A stretch of 24,912 nucleotides of DNA from a virus. This document shows positions 6,409-16,400 of the stretch, in pieces; the first letter of the stretch is position 1, and the number at the start of each line of letters is the position of its first letter. Where the stretch lies: positions 1 through 24,912 of the IMG/VR virus record IMGVR_UViG_3300006749_000113; one strand, given 5' to 3'. The position numbers and the translations under genes are program-made. Below the pieces are notes generated by a model, which worked only from the letters and a program-made list of their open reading frames with translations, ran no database searches and was not told the origin of the DNA.

Positions 6409-7272
6409 ATGTCAGTACAAATTACTACAGCTTTTGTCGAGCAATATAAAAACAATGTTTTTCATTTAGCTCAACAAAAGGGTTCTAGGCTTAGAGAAGC
6501 TGTTAGAACAGAAACAGTAACTGGTAAAGCACATTTCTTTGAAAGAATTGGCTCAACAGCTGCACTGAAAAGAACATCAAGACATAGCGACACTCCGAGA
6601 GTAGATACACCTCACTCACGTAGAAAAGTTACTATGGATGATTATGATTGGGCAGATTTAATTGACCAAGAAGACAAAGTAAGGATGCTTATCAATCCAC
6701 AGTCCGAATATGCACAAGCAGGAGCTTGGGCTATGGGAAGAGCAATGGACGATGCAATCATTGATGCTGCAAGCGGAAACGCTTTTGGTGGTGTTAGTGG
6801 TGGCACAACAGTTGCTTTACCATCAGGACAAAAAATCGCTCACGGCTCTGCAGGTTTATCAGTAGCTAAACTTATAGAAGCCAAAGAAATTTTAGACGCA
6901 AATAGCGTAGACCCAGAAGAAGCTAGGTTTTGCGTTGTTACATCTAAACAACTATCAGATTTGTTAGCAATAACACAAATTACATCTGCAGACTTTAACT
7001 CAGTTAAAGCACTTGTTCAGGGTGAAATTGATACTTTCATGGGATTCAGATTCATTAGAACAGAAAGACTAGATACTAATTCATCTAGCAACAGATTAGT
7101 TTTAGCATTTGCTCAATCTGGTATCGGCCTTGCTGTCGGCTCAGACATTCAAACAAGAATTTCTGAAAGGGCAGACAAAAACTACGCCACACAGGTATTC
7201 TTATCAATGACTATCGGTGCAACTCGTATCGAAGATGAAAAAGTTGTTGAAATAGAATGTACTGAGAGTTAA
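6409..7272 (+). CDS. major capsid protein
   Basis: The 287-residue protein is the shell subunit. It lies directly after the scaffold and has the make-up of HK97-fold capsid proteins of marine podoviruses: N-arm with FVEQYKNNVFHLAQQKGSRL (5-24), an extended E-loop-like region with basic and His residues at 50-75 (KRTSRHSDTPRVDTP), a spine-helix-like region with EYAQAGAWAMGRAMDDAIIDAA near 100-121, and a P-domain or A-domain core ending MTIGATRIEDEKVVEIEC. It is shorter than T7 gp10A (345 residues), with no sign of truncation. A strong AGGAGG at 6395-6400 and its own promoter and folded leader indicate high expression. Confidence 0.9.
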   Translation: MSVQITTAFVEQYKNNVFHLAQQKGSRLREAVRTETVTGKAHFFERIGSTAALKRTSRHSDTPRVDTPHSRRKVTMDDYDWADLIDQEDKVRMLINPQSEYAQAGAWAMGRAMDDAIIDAASGNAFGGVSGGTTVALPSGQKIAHGSAGLSVAKLIEAKEILDANSVDPEEARFCVVTSKQLSDLLAITQITSADFNSVKALVQGEIDTFMGFRFIRTERLDTNSSSNRLVLAFAQSGIGLAVGSDIQTRISERADKNYATQVFLSMTIGATRIEDEKVVEIECTES

Positions 7273-7287
7273 TAGGAGGAATCAAAA

Positions 7288-7797
7288 ATGGCAACAGCTA
7301 AATCAGTAGAGATTACAGCATTAGACGCATCGCCTAGAGAAGTCCTGGAAACTGGCAGTTTAGAGGGCAGAATGCGTGTAGCAAGTGGTACAATAGCAGC
7401 TGGAACAGGCGATATTGATAATGATGATGTATTAATGATGGTACAAATTCCATCTAATGCAAAAGTATTATCAATTAAACTATTCAATGACGATTTAGAT
7501 TCTAATGGCTCACCATCATTGGCAGCCAACGTAGGTCTTTATTATGAGAATGGTACTGTTCTTGATGAAGATTGTTATGCAACAGCTATAACAACTTTAC
7601 AAGCAGCAGAAACAACTGGAGCTGAAGTTGCTTTCGAGGCAAGAAATGTTAATGCAGTTTCTAACTTTGCTTGGGAAGATGGTGGTTTATCATCAGACCC
7701 AGGTGGAGCTTTAAGAATAGCTTTAACTATGTCTAACGCAGCAGCAACAGCAGCAGCTGGTGACGTAACACTTATCGTTACATATGTTGTAGACTAA
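7288..7797 (+). CDS. probable capsid accessory/decoration protein
   Basis: The 169-residue product follows the capsid gene and has the third strong AGGAGG site of the head block (7274-7279, eight bases from ATG), so it is probably made in large amounts. It is acidic, Ala/Thr/Gly-rich and predicted to be mostly beta-strand: VLMMVQIPSNAKVLSIKLF (about 48-66), a middle with AANVGLYYENGTVL, and the C-terminal strand pair ALRIALTMS and DVTLIVTYVVD. No Cys-based or enzymatic motif is seen. Position and composition suggest a head decoration or stabilising protein; a minor head-completion role is the alternative. I do not recognise a named family. Confidence 0.6.
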   Translation: MATAKSVEITALDASPREVLETGSLEGRMRVASGTIAAGTGDIDNDDVLMMVQIPSNAKVLSIKLFNDDLDSNGSPSLAANVGLYYENGTVLDEDCYATAITTLQAAETTGAEVAFEARNVNAVSNFAWEDGGLSSDPGGALRIALTMSNAAATAAAGDVTLIVTYVVD

Positions 7798-7808
7798 AAA
7801 CAACAATA

Positions 7809-7830
7809 GGGGGTAGTTTCGGCTACCCTC
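7809..7830 (+). promoter_or_regulatory. hairpin between head and tail genes
   Basis: GGGTAG at 7811-7816 and CTACCC at 7823-7828 form a perfect stem, extended by G7809-C7830 and a G-U pair, with a TTTCGG loop that can close as a TTCG tetraloop. No U-run follows, so it is not a standard intrinsic terminator. It ends two bases before the GAGG ribosome site of the next gene. It may shield the 3' end of the capsid message, slow transcription, or lower translation of the tail genes. T7 has its late terminator at the matching place, after gene 10. Confidence 0.55.
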
Positions 7831-7840
7831 TGAGGATATT

Positions 7841-8419
7841 ATGGCAACAGAAGTTTCAATATGTTCAAATGCACTTAGAAGATTAGGAGATGACCCTATA
7901 ACTTCGTTGACAGACGATACAGAAAGAGCAAGACTTTGTAATGCTTTTTATGCAGATACAAGAGATTCTTTGTTAAGAAGTCATCCTTTTAATTTTTCTA
8001 TTACTAGAGCATCACTTACACAATTATCATCAACACCAGCTTACGGTTTTGCATATCAATATGCTTTACCAACAGACCCTTATTGTTTGAGGGTGTTACA
8101 AATGGAGTATCAAGACTATATATTTAAAATAGAAAATCTTGCAACTGAAGGTAGAGTTTTGCTAACAGATGAAAGCACTGCAAAAATATTATATATAGCA
8201 AGAATAACAGACACAGCTTTGTTTGATTCTTTATTTACAGATACACTTACATCGTATCTTGCAGTCAAATTAGCATATCCTTTAACCAACAGTGTAAAAT
8301 TACAGGAGCAAATGTATAAGCTGTATCAGCTTAAACTTTCTGAAGCAAGAAGTGTTGATGGGCAAGAAGGATTTATTGACGACCTTGTTTCAGATACATT
8401 TATTGAATTTAGAAAATAA
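7841..8419 (+). CDS. tail tube protein A (T7 gp11-like adaptor)
   Basis: The 192-residue protein matches T7 gp11 (196 residues), the adaptor ring that binds the portal and carries the tail nozzle. The start VSICSNALRRLGDDPITSL (5-23) followed by ERARLCNAFYADTRDSLLRS (28-47) and HPFNFSITRA is the typical head, and PTDPYCLRVLQM (about 77-88) the usual centre. A GAGG at 7832-7835 precedes the ATG and follows the hairpin directly. It ends in a TAATG overlap with the gene for tube protein B, its partner in the tail. Confidence 0.93.
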   Translation: MATEVSICSNALRRLGDDPITSLTDDTERARLCNAFYADTRDSLLRSHPFNFSITRASLTQLSSTPAYGFAYQYALPTDPYCLRVLQMEYQDYIFKIENLATEGRVLLTDESTAKILYIARITDTALFDSLFTDTLTSYLAVKLAYPLTNSVKLQEQMYKLYQLKLSEARSVDGQEGFIDDLVSDTFIEFRK

Positions 8420-10896
8420 TGGCTAGAGTACATCCTATACAATCTAATTTTACTACAGGTGAAGTCACACCTAAATTAGCAGGTCAAGTTAATTTTAAAA
8501 AATACGACAATGCTCTTGAAACATTAGAAAATATGACAATATTTCCACAAGGTGGTGTAACACGTAGACCAGGTACAAGATTTGTTGCTGAAGTAAAAGA
8601 TTCATCAGCAGTAACTAGATTAATACCTTTTGAATTTAATGTTACACAATCTTATGTTTTAGAATTCGGCAATAACTATATAAGATTTTATAAAGACAAC
8701 GGACAAATTACAGAAGCAGACAAAAGCATTAGCAATATTACACAAGCAAATCCAGCTGTAGTTACAGCAAGTTCTCATGGTTTTAGCGATGGCGACCATG
8801 TATGGATAAACAGTGTAGCTGGTATGACAGAATTAAATGGCAGAAGATTTACAGTAGCTAATAAAACAACACATACTTTTGAATTATCAGGCATAAATTC
8901 TAGTTCTTTTACAGCTTATAGTTCTGGTGGCACAGCAGCAAAAGTATATGAAATATCTACTTCTTATACATCAGCACAAGTATTTGATTTAAAATTTGCA
9001 CAAGCAGCAGATGTTATGTATATAGTGCATCCATCACATGAACCTGCAAAACTTACAAGAACAGGACACACATCATGGTCACTTGCAGATGTAGATTTTG
9101 AAAAAGGACCATACTTAGATACTAATACTACAGCTACTACATTAAATCCAGGGTCGTCAGGTGTTGGCACAGGAGTTGCATTAGTAGCATCTGCAGATTT
9201 ATTTGCATCGACTGATGTAGGTAGACTTGTAAAATTACATGGTGGACATTGTAAAATTACAGCTTTTACAGATGCACAAAATGTAACGATGTCTATATTG
9301 ACAGCCTTATCTGCTAGCACAGCAACAGCAGACTGGCAGTTAGGTAGTTGGTCAAATACAACTGGTTTTCCAGAAACAGTATCTTTTTTCGAACAAAGAA
9401 TAGTTTATGGTGGTACAACAAGTTTGCCACAAACTATTTTTGCTTCACAATCTGGATTATTTGAAAACTTTGATGTAGGAACAAGCACTGCATCTGATGC
9501 ATTTATTTATACTATTGCATCTAACAGAGTAAATAAAATTAGATTTTTAGCACCTTCACGTGATTTAATTGTAGGTACAGCTGGTGGTGAATTCAAAGTA
9601 GGTAGACCACCAGGTGAACCGTTAGAACCAGGCAATGTTAATATATCGCAACAAACTACATACGGAGTTCATACAACACCTGTTGTGCAAATAGGTAATG
9701 CTTTGTTATTTGTGCAAAGACAAAAAAGAAAAATACGAGAATTTACTTACACATTTTCTAACGATTCTTATGTAGCACCTGATATGACTTTATTATCAGA
9801 ACACATAAGTGAAGGTGGCATAGACGATGTTGCATACCAACAAGAACCTGATAGTGTTTATTGGGCATGTCGTAACGATGGGCAACTAATAGGCATGACA
9901 TATCTTAGAGAACAAGATGTAGTTGGATGGCACAGACATAAGGTAGGTGGTATATCACAATCATGTACGGTAACTGTTACAGATTACGATAACACAGTCT
10001 CTGGCACAAAATTAACATTTACAAAAAGAGATGGGTCTACTGTTACATTTACATCTACAACAGGGACTGCAGGAACAAATGAATTTAAAACACAAACTAA
10101 TAACAATACCACAGCAAGTAATTTACAAACTGCAATAAATGGACATGCTGATTTTACAGCGACAGTATCTAGTGCAGTTGTAACTGTTACAGAAACTTCA
10201 CCTTCTGGTACAGAATATTTAACTGTAGAAAGTTCTGATGATGTACGATTAAGTATTACAAGTGAATTACCAGCTAAAGTTACTAGCATAACAACAATAA
10301 CTGAAACTGATGAAAATCAATTTTGGGCATTAGTTACTAGAATTATAAATGGTTCTACAGTACAATATGTAGAATATTTTGACGATACACTAAATCAAGA
10401 TTCTGGACTAGCAGGAACAGTTACAGGAGCATCTACAATAGTTAGAGGATTAAATCATTTAGAAGGCGAAACAGTACAAATACTTATAGATGACGCAGTG
10501 TACCCTGTGCAAAAAGTTACTGATGGTGCTGTTACAATAAGTTTGCCAAGTACTTTTTCTAGCAAAACTATAGAGATAGGTTTAGGGTTTGTATCAACTA
10601 TGAAAACATTAAAAGTAGAATCAGGAACACAAGCAGGTAGTGCGCAAGGCAGAAGAAAAAGGTATAATGAAGTTAGCGTTCGTTTACTTAATTCAGTAGG
10701 TGTAACTGTAAATGGCGACCAAATACCATTTAGAAGTTCAGCAGATGAAATGGGTAAACCAATACCAGCGTTTACAGGAGATAAAAAAGTTTCCAATTTA
10801 GGTTGGGACACTGATGGACAGATTACTATAAAACAGGAACAACCATTACCATTAACTGTTTTAAGTTTGACTGGAACATTAGTAGCAAGTGATTAA
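8419..10896 (+). CDS. tail tube protein B (T7 gp12-like nozzle) with inserted domains
   Basis: The 825-residue protein forms the nozzle of the short tail, below the adaptor ring. Family marks are NFTTGEVTPKLAGQVNFKKY (10-29), ENMTIFPQGGVTRRPGTRF (37-55), FFEQRIVYGGT (about 324-334) and the propeller part with DVVGWHRHKVGG (about 500-511) and FWALVTRIINGSTVQYVEYF (about 635-654). Two insertions stand out. Residues about 108-172 resemble the E1 FCCH-like fold common in phage tube proteins (VVTASSHGFSDGDHVWI, GMTELNGRRFTV). Residues about 516-614 are a Thr/Ser-rich beta domain placed between two conserved propeller strands. It has no strong ribosome site and starts by TAATG coupling to protein A. 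Confidence 0.93.
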   Translation: MARVHPIQSNFTTGEVTPKLAGQVNFKKYDNALETLENMTIFPQGGVTRRPGTRFVAEVKDSSAVTRLIPFEFNVTQSYVLEFGNNYIRFYKDNGQITEADKSISNITQANPAVVTASSHGFSDGDHVWINSVAGMTELNGRRFTVANKTTHTFELSGINSSSFTAYSSGGTAAKVYEISTSYTSAQVFDLKFAQAADVMYIVHPSHEPAKLTRTGHTSWSLADVDFEKGPYLDTNTTATTLNPGSSGVGTGVALVASADLFASTDVGRLVKLHGGHCKITAFTDAQNVTMSILTALSASTATADWQLGSWSNTTGFPETVSFFEQRIVYGGTTSLPQTIFASQSGLFENFDVGTSTASDAFIYTIASNRVNKIRFLAPSRDLIVGTAGGEFKVGRPPGEPLEPGNVNISQQTTYGVHTTPVVQIGNALLFVQRQKRKIREFTYTFSNDSYVAPDMTLLSEHISEGGIDDVAYQQEPDSVYWACRNDGQLIGMTYLREQDVVGWHRHKVGGISQSCTVTVTDYDNTVSGTKLTFTKRDGSTVTFTSTTGTAGTNEFKTQTNNNTTASNLQTAINGHADFTATVSSAVVTVTETSPSGTEYLTVESSDDVRLSITSELPAKVTSITTITETDENQFWALVTRIINGSTVQYVEYFDDTLNQDSGLAGTVTGASTIVRGLNHLEGETVQILIDDAVYPVQKVTDGAVTISLPSTFSSKTIEIGLGFVSTMKTLKVESGTQAGSAQGRRKRYNEVSVRLLNSVGVTVNGDQIPFRSSADEMGKPIPAFTGDKKVSNLGWDTDGQITIKQEQPLPLTVLSLTGTLVASD

Positions 10897-10898
10897 TT

Positions 10899-11348
10899 AT
10901 GGGTTGGGCAATAGGATTAGCAGCAGCAGGATTAGGGTTATCGTTTTTAGGAATGATGCAACAAAGGCAACAAATTGCTAAAATGACAGACTACAGAACA
11001 AAACAAAATGCTTTTAATGCAAGTGTAGCTAGAGAAAAAACACTGAAAAAAAATGAAATTTTTAATAAGCAATTAGCAAGTAGATTAAAAGGTGTTGGTT
11101 TTAGCGGAACACCAGCAGAAATAGCAGCTTATGAGTATGAAGAAATGAAACAAACTTTAGACACTTTTGCAGTTAGTGAAAGTTTAACAGCTGCTTTTTT
11201 AGCAGCAGATGCACAAAACAAACAAGGACAAGCATTATCTGGATTTGCAGCAACAAGTTTGAACTTACTAGGTGGTTATTATCAAACAACAAAACAAGAA
11301 GAATTTTATGACAAATTATCAACTAGACAGGACACAGTGAAAGAATGA
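10899..11348 (+). CDS. internal virion protein, T7 gp14-like
   Basis: The 149-residue product opens with a Gly/Ala-rich hydrophobic stretch (WAIGLAAAGLGLSFLGMM, 3-20), followed by a long charged helix (about 21-60), then SRLKGVGFSGTPAEIAAYEY (about 61-80) and a final hydrophobic stretch ALSGFAATSLNLLGGYY near 119-135. This is the form of the first ejected core protein of T7-like phages (gp14), which inserts into the host outer membrane and forms the start of the DNA-transfer channel. It is shorter than T7 gp14 (196). Position after gp12 and before the two long core proteins supports the call. It overlaps the next gene by ATGA. Confidence 0.8.
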   Translation: MGWAIGLAAAGLGLSFLGMMQQRQQIAKMTDYRTKQNAFNASVAREKTLKKNEIFNKQLASRLKGVGFSGTPAEIAAYEYEEMKQTLDTFAVSESLTAAFLAADAQNKQGQALSGFAATSLNLLGGYYQTTKQEEFYDKLSTRQDTVKE

Positions 11349-13414
11349 GTATTAAAGTACCTAAAAGACCTAGTCAAACTAGCCCAGCAGTAACTTTGCA
11401 AGGGACACCTACAATGAATGTGCAATCTGGTTTTACAGAATTAGGTAAAGCAGTTGGTCAAATAGGTTTACGAATTGCAGACCATAATGCTAAAGTAGCA
11501 AAAACAAATTCTTTGCTAAAAATAGATTCAGAATTAGTAGAATATGAATCAGAAATATTAAGAAAAATAAACGATTTTAGAAAAGCACAAGATGAAGGTG
11601 TATACTCTTTAAGTCCAGACGGTAAATTTTTAGACCCAAATAAAGCCCTTCGAGATTACGATGCAGACATGAACAATTATTTAATGGAACGTTCTAATAC
11701 AATGTCACCAGGTGCAAAAATGAAAGGTCTTGGTGCATTGCAACATAAAATAGAAAAAGGTAGATTTCAAATACAAGAAAATGTAACTAGAGATGTAAAA
11801 AAAAATAATCGTATATCTTTAAATCAAAGTCAAAATGTTTATATGTCTGATTTGGCATCAGCACAAACAATCGAAAATGCACAAGTCTATGCTGCAAAAC
11901 AAATAAATATGGCAGATGCTTCTTTTGCTAACAATGCTTTAACTGCACAAGAATATACAAATAAAAAAAAGAAATACGAAAATCTTTATTTAGATAATGC
12001 ATTAAGAATTAGTTCTGGTAGTTCTGACCCAAATGACCAACTTGTATATTTAATTAATGGTGGAAAAGTAGAAGGCATACAAGGAGATGAATTAGAATCT
12101 GGAGATGAAAGATATATTGATTTATTCGACCGTGTCAATAAAAAAGCAAAGATTACAAAACAAGCCATAGGAAACATACAAGACAATTTATTTATAAAAA
12201 CGCAAAATCAAATAGAAGAAAAATTAAAGAGTATAGGTCCAGATGCATCACTAGAAGAAATAGACAAAGCACTAAATGATGTTGAAGATATTTTAGAAGG
12301 TTCTAATTTAACTTCTGATAATTACAAAAAATTACAAACTTTTGCAGATAATTATTACGATGACAGTTTAGCTTCTGAAAGAGTATATGAATCATTTTTA
12401 ATTTTTGCAGAATCAGGTGGTTTGCGTGGAGATATGTTTACTAGAGCAATAGAAGCAAATACTGACGGTCTTTTAAGTAGTCAAAAATTAACACGTTTAA
12501 AAGAAATACAAGCTGAAAATTTTAAATTAATTAAAAAAGCAGAAACAAAATCATTAACTGCTCAATATAAATTTATTGCTGATATGACAGGTGGAAATAA
12601 AGCTTTAATAAATGAAAAAAATACAGAGGATGGCACTTTTAGTTTTGGGGTAAAATATAGCAGAAAAACACTTGAAGCTTTTAATTTATACAATAAATTA
12701 ATGTTAGAAGCTGACAGAAATGGAATTAATCATGAAACTTTTGTCAATACAAAAGCAAAATTTTTAGGGTCAGATAAAGCAATGACACCTGCTGAGTTTG
12801 TAGTACAAACTATTAATAGCAGAGCGCCACGTGAAGATTTACAAAATAATGAGAATATCCCTATATTAGGAGATGACTTGTATAATTTAAGAATAAATGA
12901 AGCTGAGTTGTTTGAAAAAGATGGAATCTATTATAAAAAAGATGCTAATGATATTATACGTATAGATATGCTTGAAACTATTAAAAAAAATGAACCAATG
13001 TTAAATTTGTTAAGTACGAGAAGAATACTTAGAGTTGATATGGGTGCAGATGGTATACCTATAGAAATAAAAGAATCACCAGAAAAAGTTGCTAATAGAC
13101 TTAATTTTTATAAATATTTAAAAACAACTAAAATTACAGAAGACCAATTAGATGCAGTTGCAAATATGTTTAACATTGATTTGCTTACTGAATTACAAGA
13201 AATGGAAAGTAATGAGGCAATCCTACAAGGTGTTGGTATAAGACAAGGTGTAAAAACAAACCGTAAGCCAGAAAAAACAATGGCTGAATCTAATTTAATT
13301 AATGAAGCTATGAGAAGACCAACAGAACTTAAAAAATCAGTTGATGAAATGGAAGAAAGTGCAGAAATGGAAGTATTACAAGAAGGTGGAGAAGTTTTTA
13401 GGAGATTAAGATAA
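11345..13414 (+). CDS. internal virion protein, T7 gp15-like
   Basis: The 689-residue product is largely alpha-helical and polar, rich in Lys, Asn, Glu and Gln, with no signal peptide or membrane segment. It lies between the gp14-like and giant proteins, so it corresponds by place and size to T7 gp15 (747 residues), an ejected core protein of the channel across the periplasm. The start SIKVPKRPSQTSPAVTL is a short basic, Pro-containing arm; the following SGFTELGKAVGQIGLRIADH (about 28-47) is a helix also seen in the start of phage core proteins. Sequence alone would not prove the function; gene order does most of the work. Its ATG overlaps the gp14-like stop. Confidence 0.72.
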   Translation: MSIKVPKRPSQTSPAVTLQGTPTMNVQSGFTELGKAVGQIGLRIADHNAKVAKTNSLLKIDSELVEYESEILRKINDFRKAQDEGVYSLSPDGKFLDPNKALRDYDADMNNYLMERSNTMSPGAKMKGLGALQHKIEKGRFQIQENVTRDVKKNNRISLNQSQNVYMSDLASAQTIENAQVYAAKQINMADASFANNALTAQEYTNKKKKYENLYLDNALRISSGSSDPNDQLVYLINGGKVEGIQGDELESGDERYIDLFDRVNKKAKITKQAIGNIQDNLFIKTQNQIEEKLKSIGPDASLEEIDKALNDVEDILEGSNLTSDNYKKLQTFADNYYDDSLASERVYESFLIFAESGGLRGDMFTRAIEANTDGLLSSQKLTRLKEIQAENFKLIKKAETKSLTAQYKFIADMTGGNKALINEKNTEDGTFSFGVKYSRKTLEAFNLYNKLMLEADRNGINHETFVNTKAKFLGSDKAMTPAEFVVQTINSRAPREDLQNNENIPILGDDLYNLRINEAELFEKDGIYYKKDANDIIRIDMLETIKKNEPMLNLLSTRRILRVDMGADGIPIEIKESPEKVANRLNFYKYLKTTKITEDQLDAVANMFNIDLLTELQEMESNEAILQGVGIRQGVKTNRKPEKTMAESNLINEAMRRPTELKKSVDEMEESAEMEVLQEGGEVFRRLR

Positions 13415-13415
13415 T

Positions 13416-16400
13416 ATGGCATTAACAGTTACTCCAACATATTTGGAACTTAAACAGGCTGGTGTTGATGAAGATACAGCTCTTAAAATTACTGATAACA
13501 CACAAAAACAATTAAAACAGGAAGGTTATACAGAAGAACAAGCAGCTGCAAAAACAGGGCTACAGTCCTCATCTCTTGACAATGTTGTAGATAATGAAAT
13601 TCTTACTACAAACCAAGAATTAGGAATTTTTCCTGATTACCCTACTAAAGATTTTAATGATGTTGTCACACAAAACATAGAAAGAAAAAAAAATAAAATA
13701 AAAGCTGACAAAGATAAAGTATTTGAATCAGAACAAAAGCAAATGGAAAGATTCAAAGCTTTTAAAACTACTGATATAAGTCAAAAAGACATATCAGAAA
13801 GTTATGGTATAAAAAAAGAAAAAGTTTTTATTACAGATGGTCATCAAAGTTTTACTGATTACATTAAATTTTATGGAAATTATTCACCTTCACAAAGAGA
13901 CAATTTAACAACATATGCTTCTAGTATTGCCTCTCTTTTGAGTAACAGTAAATTTAAATACGATTCAAGTAGCACTAATGCAGGTTTGTTTTCAATAAAT
14001 ACAACTAATTCAGAATATCCTAATTATGTTGATAATTTAGTAAATGATTATATAAATTTAAGGAAAAAAGGCAATCTAGACTTTAAATTAGATGGTGAAA
14101 TATTAGATTTAAAAAATGGCATGTCACCTACTGCTCTTAGCACAAAAGCAAGTTTTGAGTTATTTGCTGCATTTCTTTTAGAAAACCATGGAAAAGATTT
14201 AGACAATCTTGCAAACGGCGATTTAGAAACAAAACAAGCTATTTTAAAATCATATATTGGTGAAAAAAGATTTGAAAAATTAAGTGAAGAAGCTTTAGGT
14301 ATTTTTGAAAATTCTGAAACAATTAAAACCCGAAAAGATTTCGAAGATGATAAATACATTTACACTTATGGAACAGCAAGAAATGCTATTTTTCCTAAAT
14401 CATTACCAAGTTTTTTTAAATACGTTGCACCAAATCTTACTAGCATTTACGAAAGCGATGTTTACCAAGGTTGGCTTAATGCAATTAGTTCATCAGGCGA
14501 TTTTAGCGAAACAGACTTAGCGTTAAATAGTACTTTTTTTGGCAAGGCTCTAAATGCAGCATTTGGTGAAAACCCTAAAGAATTTCAAGATTTTGTAAAT
14601 AAAAGAAATCTACTTGACAAAGGTGGAGCTGCTTTATATCATGGTATGCTTTATTACGGGTCATCTGCTCCAATATATAGTTTTCCTGCAACTTTATTAA
14701 CCAGATTAGGAATGCCTCTTGCAGCTGCATATTCAAGTTTTGCTGTTGAACATGCATTGACAGCAGGTATGGGTAGATTAGTTTCTAGTGGTTATTTTGA
14801 TAACAGCAATGCTACTGTTAATGATGCTTTAGGAATATTAGCCGATTTGTATACTGATAAAGAATTTCTTTATGAAAATGCAAAATACGGTGGTTTAGGC
14901 TTAACAACACATTTCGGTGGTCAGTTAATGTTTCATAAATTTTTACAAAAAGGCAAAGAATATAAAGTTACTGTTAACTACCAAGGCAAACCTACAGAAA
15001 TGAGTTACATCTATGGTGGAAAACAATTTGAAAAAAGATTAGGGTTAGATTTGCAAAAAAATCCAAAATACACTGGTAAAGATACATGGGAAATGGGTAA
15101 ACAAATAGATGATTATTTTGATTCCCAATTAAAAGCTAGATTTGGACATGAAAAAATACCGCGTTTAGGAAGCGAAGAACTTTCAACAAATATAGGAAGT
15201 GTATTTGGATTAAGTATAGGTAATTCTTTGTTTTTTAATGAAAATCCTGTAGATGCTACTATAGATGCTGCATCTTTTGTAGGCTCTCTTTTTATTGTTA
15301 AAAAATTGTTTGGAGCAAATGTTAATAATGGTCAGAAAAAAACAACATATGATTATACTAAGAATGGCTTAGATTTTTATAATCCTAAAAGTGAATATAG
15401 AAGTGATTTACGTTATATATTAAACGGTCAACAAGGGCCTAAATATTATGAACATGAATCAGCACTAGATAAATTTCATGATGCAGTAGGTGTTACTAAC
15501 AATCCTATATATAGCGCACCTTTAAATGAAAAATTACCTGACAACACTGGCAAAATAGTTGCTGACCAAGTTATAACAGAAAAAGGAAATTCTTTTGTAA
15601 TTACAGAATCTACATTGAAAGGTGATAGTTATACATCAATAGAACCATATGAAAACATTGTTACAGTTCCTCATCAATTAATTGCAGAATTAAACAGACA
15701 ACCTAATTTTTTATATAAAGCAAAAATATTACAAGAAGATGGTCAAACTAATTCTATTAATTTTATTGATAACCCATTAGAATCTAAGGATGGCATTATA
15801 TTTTCAAATAAAAAAAAGCGTACTACTAAATATCCAGAGTTACCTACTGGTATTACAACTAAAATTTCTGACACTTTTGATGAGATTATTCGTATACAAA
15901 ACAGTGTGTTTGCTAATCGTGAATATTTTAAAGAAACATTAGTAGAATTTGCTGGCGATTTTTATCCACGATTAGCAGAATATACCACAGAAACAAATTT
16001 AAGAGGAAATGTAACAACTTTAAATGTTGACGATTTAAATTATGGTGACGGTGTTTTTAATATAGACTATATTACAACTGGACAATTAAGCATAGGCGAA
16101 GAAACAACAGGATTAGTTTTTGTAAAAATAGATGGTCGTGGTTACGCTTTTCCTGAAAAAATGTTAAAAGAATTAACAACAAAGTATAAAAAAGGAATAG
16201 AAGGAGTTGACCCTGTTATTGCTAATCCAGAAAAAAGTTTAGTAGAACCAGTAGGGTTAGGTAAAAAAGATGTTCTTGATGTATATGGTGTATATAAAAA
16301 ATCTGATTTAAAAGACCATAAATTACATGCTGCAGATTCTGATGTTATAGCATTGGTAGTAGAAGTTAATGGGCAACCTATAGCTAAATTAGCACCTGTA

